Of a stretch of 64,000 nt of DNA, positions 61,790-64,000 are shown piece by piece. The stretch spans positions 1-64,000 of the forward strand of contig CAZAPG010000013.1 of the NCBI GenBank assembly GCA_964486935.1. Direction: 5' to 3'. The translations under genes and the position numbers were made by a program. Below the pieces are notes generated by a model. It did not search any database, was not told the origin of the DNA, and saw nothing but the letters and a program-made list of their open reading frames with translations. The first letter of the stretch is position 1; each line of letters starts with the position of its first letter. Source of the stretch: CAZAPG01 sp964486935. Lineage in GTDB: Bacteria > Chloroflexota > Anaerolineae > 4572-78 > J111.

Positions 61790-62764
61790 CTATTTCCGCA
61801 CCAACTCCCGCGCCGAAGGCAGCCCGCCCAGCGGCCCGGCCTGCATAGCCCCAGAGAGCACCGCCTCGGCCAGCACATCGGCGGCCAGCGCCCCGACCAG
61901 GCTTACATCAGCCTTTTTGCTGCCGTGAGAGAGGGCAAACACGGTGTCGCCATCGTAATGGGTGTGAATGGGTCGAATGGTGCGGGCCAGCCCATCGTGA
62001 GCCATTTGAGCCACTTTGGTGGCTTCGGCTTTGGTCAATTTGACATTTGTGGCGACCACTCCCAAGGTGGTATTGGTTCCCTGGGCAAGTTTAGCAATGG
62101 TCTGTCCGACCATACCCCGGGCAAATTTGACTGTGTCCACAAAGCTGCCGCTCACCGGATGGCGCGCCCCGGCAATGATGCGCTGTTGCTGCGGGTCAAC
62201 CACATCTCCAAAAGCGTTGACCGCCACCAGCGCCGCCACAACCGCCCCACCCGATATTTTTTTACTGGCCGTGCCGAGGCCGGTTTTGGTGGCTTGCTTG
62301 AAACCAAGGGCCTTGCCCGCGCTGGCTCCCGTTCCCGCGCCCACGTTGCCCTGCGCCACCGGGCCATCGCCGGCAGCTTCGCAGGCGGCATACCCGGCGG
62401 CGGCATCCGGGCGAATATCGGCCCGGCCCAGCGACAGGTCGAACAGAATCGCCGCCGGAACAATGGGCACTTTGGCCACGCCGACATCAAAACCGTGGCC
62501 GCGCTCCTCCAGCCAGCGCATCACGCCGTCGGCGGCGGCCAGGCCAAAGGCGCTGCCGCCCCCAATTAAAATGGCGTGGACGTGCTGCACCATGCAAACC
62601 GGGTCCAGCAAATCGGTTTCGCGGGTGCCGGGAGCCGTGCTGCGCACGTCAACCCCGGCCACGGTCCCCTCCGGGCAGAGCACCACCGTGCAGCCGGTGG
62701 CGGCTTCTAAATTGGTCCAGTGGCCTACTTTCAGGCCGGGCACGTCGGTTAGGGCGTTGCGCAA
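61790..62764 (-). CDS. P1-family peptidase (S58, DmpA-like)
   Basis: 324 aa. L-aminopeptidase/D-esterase family of N-terminal nucleophile enzymes that self-cleave. Motifs: LTDVPGLKVGHWTN at the start, DVRSTAPGTRETDLLDP, IGGGSAFGLAAADGVMRWL, GNVGAGTGASAGK, and GTNTTLGVVATN, where the Thr after Asn is the probable processing site and nucleophile. The known substrates are amino-terminal residues or beta-peptides. It lies 142 bp upstream of the ECF S component, with an ATTACC word repeat between. Confidence 0.88.
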   Translation of the reverse strand: MRNALTDVPGLKVGHWTNLEAATGCTVVLCPEGTVAGVDVRSTAPGTRETDLLDPVCMVQHVHAILIGGGSAFGLAAADGVMRWLEERGHGFDVGVAKVPIVPAAILFDLSLGRADIRPDAAAGYAACEAAGDGPVAQGNVGAGTGASAGKALGFKQATKTGLGTASKKISGGAVVAALVAVNAFGDVVDPQQQRIIAGARHPVSGSFVDTVKFARGMVGQTIAKLAQGTNTTLGVVATNVKLTKAEATKVAQMAHDGLARTIRPIHTHYDGDTVFALSHGSKKADVSLVGALAADVLAEAVLSGAMQAGPLGGLPSARELVRK

Positions 62765-62789
62765 AAAGTCCTCCTCGTATAAAATTTCG

Positions 62790-62976
62790 CAGAGTTACAC
62801 GGAGACCTCACAAAGCCACACAGAGAAATATTAAAAAACTTTGTGTCGCTCTGTGTCATCTTTGCGTTCTCTGTGTTCCTGATTTTCATTCGCGCTGCTG
62901 CCGAAGGCGGCAGGGGCGGTTAAATTCCTTAAAAACCGGTCATTCGCCCCCTGTCACTGGCAAATGACGAATGACC
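62790..62976. repeat. Word repeats between peptidase genes
   Basis: Contains CACAAAG/CTTTGTG and CACAGAG/CTCTGTG words in inverted order (62805-62876), then a perfect 9-bp inverted repeat GGTCATTCG (62938-62946) / CGAATGACC (62968-62976). No gene is seen. Confidence 0.6.
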
Positions 62977-62992
62977 GCGAAGCGTGACAAGC

Positions 62993-64000
62993 TCATCTCT
63001 CCGCTCCCAAATAGCGCAGCGCGGCCAGCACATACATCCGCGCCGCCAGCTTGATTTCGTCGATACTGACCCATTCATCAATATGGTGGGGAATGTGAAT
63101 ATCGCCGGGGCCGCAGGTAACAATGGGGGTGTTTTTACGGGCGTTCAAAATAGTGCCGTCGGTGGAACCGGGCACGCCGCCATAAATCGGGTCGCTGCCG
63201 GTCAGGTCGCGGTAGGCCGAAGCCAGCGCGGTAACAACCGGCTCATCTTTATCAGTTTGGGTGGGGTGCCGGATTTCCAGCACGTCCAGGGTGTAGCGCA
63301 GCCGGTCGTCTACGGCGGTGGCGGCGGCCAGCATAGTTTCAACCTGTTTAACCAGCGCCTCCGGCTCCTGGGCGGGCAGCAGCCGGAAGTCGAGCACGGT
63401 TTCGGTGCAGCCGGGCATCACGTTTTTTTGCGGCTCACCCATATTGGGCGAGCGCACAATGGTTGGGGTAATGCTGGCCTGGCCCAAAAACTCATCGACG
63501 CCGTGGCGGACAATCTCGCGCTCCTCCAGGCTGTGGACCATCATCAAAAAGCGGGCCATAGGATAGGTGGTGTTGGCCCCGGTTAAGGGCATGGCCCCGT
63601 GAGACATTACCCCGTGGATAGAGGCTCGCAGCCACATGACCCCCTTTTGGGTGATGCAGAGATGATTCTCCTCCGGCTCGCAGATGATGGCCGCCGAAAC
63701 GCGGTCGGCCCAGCCCCGGTCAACAAAGTGCTTGATGCCAATCATGTCGCCTTCTTCATCGCACACCGCGCCGATGAGAATATTGCCTTTCAGCCGGACG
63801 CCGCTGCGCGCAATGGCTTTGGCGGCGATGAGCGCGCAGACCAGCCCGGCTTTCATATCGTTGGCCCCCCGGCCATAAATGCGTCCATCCCGGATAGTGG
63901 CGCTGAAGGGTGGGTCGGTCCACAGGGCGCGGTCGCCTTCGGTGACAACATCGGTGTGGCCTTCAAACATGAGGGTAGGGCCGGATTTGTCGCCATAGTG
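62993..64000 (-). CDS. M20-family metallopeptidase, N terminus beyond window
   Basis: At least 335 aa; the frame stays open to the window edge, so the N terminus is missing. M20 zinc-site motifs: FEGHTDVV (His, Asp), GRGANDMKAG (bridging Asp), DEEGDMIG (catalytic and ligand Glu), CEPEENH (Asp-position ligand) and HIPHHIDEW near the C terminus. The dimerisation insert is present (~125-245). Acetylornithine deacetylase, DapE or carboxypeptidase G2-like activity is possible; sequence alone does not settle the substrate. Confidence 0.92.
   Translation of the reverse strand, partial: HYGDKSGPTLMFEGHTDVVTEGDRALWTDPPFSATIRDGRIYGRGANDMKAGLVCALIAAKAIARSGVRLKGNILIGAVCDEEGDMIGIKHFVDRGWADRVSAAIICEPEENHLCITQKGVMWLRASIHGVMSHGAMPLTGANTTYPMARFLMMVHSLEEREIVRHGVDEFLGQASITPTIVRSPNMGEPQKNVMPGCTETVLDFRLLPAQEPEALVKQVETMLAAATAVDDRLRYTLDVLEIRHPTQTDKDEPVVTALASAYRDLTGSDPIYGGVPGSTDGTILNARKNTPIVTCGPGDIHIPHHIDEWVSIDEIKLAARMYVLAALRYLGAER

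Overview
This 64 kb window looks chromosomal and most resembles a member of the phylum Chloroflexota (Anaerolineae-like). That placement is inferred from gene content and style: lipoproteins with long Thr/Pro linkers, PD40 propeller membrane proteins, a MAK32-like PfkB subgroup and many B12/radical SAM proteins. No rRNA or other decisive marker is present. GC is moderately high, and genes are tightly packed with many ATGA-type overlaps.

Layout. 0-1.3 kb is an RNA block: partial tRNA-Trp, initiator tRNA, RNase P RNA (rnpB), tRNA-Arg(GCG) and an unrecognised ~390-nt candidate structured RNA with its own promoter and terminator. 1.3-2.8 kb holds a pentapeptide-repeat/TIR protein and a thermonuclease-like protein. 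2.9-11.8 kb is a six-gene acyl-CoA operon: a B12-dependent acyl-CoA mutase large subunit with an isobutyryl-CoA-mutase-like active site, a membrane FeS electron carrier, an acyl-CoA dehydrogenase, and a methylcrotonyl-CoA-carboxylase-type enzyme whose alpha subunit is split in two. 11.8-26.6 kb is mainly housekeeping: a mechanosensitive-channel-like protein, pyruvate kinase, dCTP deaminase, SbcD, an M28 peptidase, RicT, HolB and secreted or membrane propeller proteins. 26.7-28.3 kb carries tRNA-Pro, a single-domain response regulator, tRNA-Gly, and a tRNA-Ile(CAU) interrupted by an Azoarcus-type group I intron with an HNH nuclease gene on the opposite strand.

28.3-47.6 kb is the most striking region. 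Eighteen genes on the minus strand appear devoted to nucleoside import and breakdown: a BMP/Nup-type ABC importer, four different nucleoside hydrolases, pseudouridine-5'-phosphate glycosidase, ribokinase and four other PfkB-family proteins, an MTA/SAH-deaminase-like amidohydrolase, an ADP-ribosylglycohydrolase and an uncharacterised partner. A consensus sigma-70-type promoter lies at the head and a strong hairpin terminator at the end. The likely flow is import, deamination, N-glycosidic cleavage, then sugar phosphorylation. Two of the PfkB proteins have Asn in place of the catalytic Asp.

47.7-60.3 kb contains four radical SAM proteins (three with B12-binding-type N termini), an FHA-propeller membrane protein and a lower-GC block of secreted proteins (YVTN propeller, glycosidase-like, DUF11-like). 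60.6-64 kb ends with a small winged-helix-like protein, an ECF transporter S component, a P1-family peptidase and an M20 peptidase cut by the window edge.

Many gene gaps contain inverted repeats built from short repeated words (for example ATTGGTAATT or CATCTGTG). Several such elements sit in or next to translation starts.
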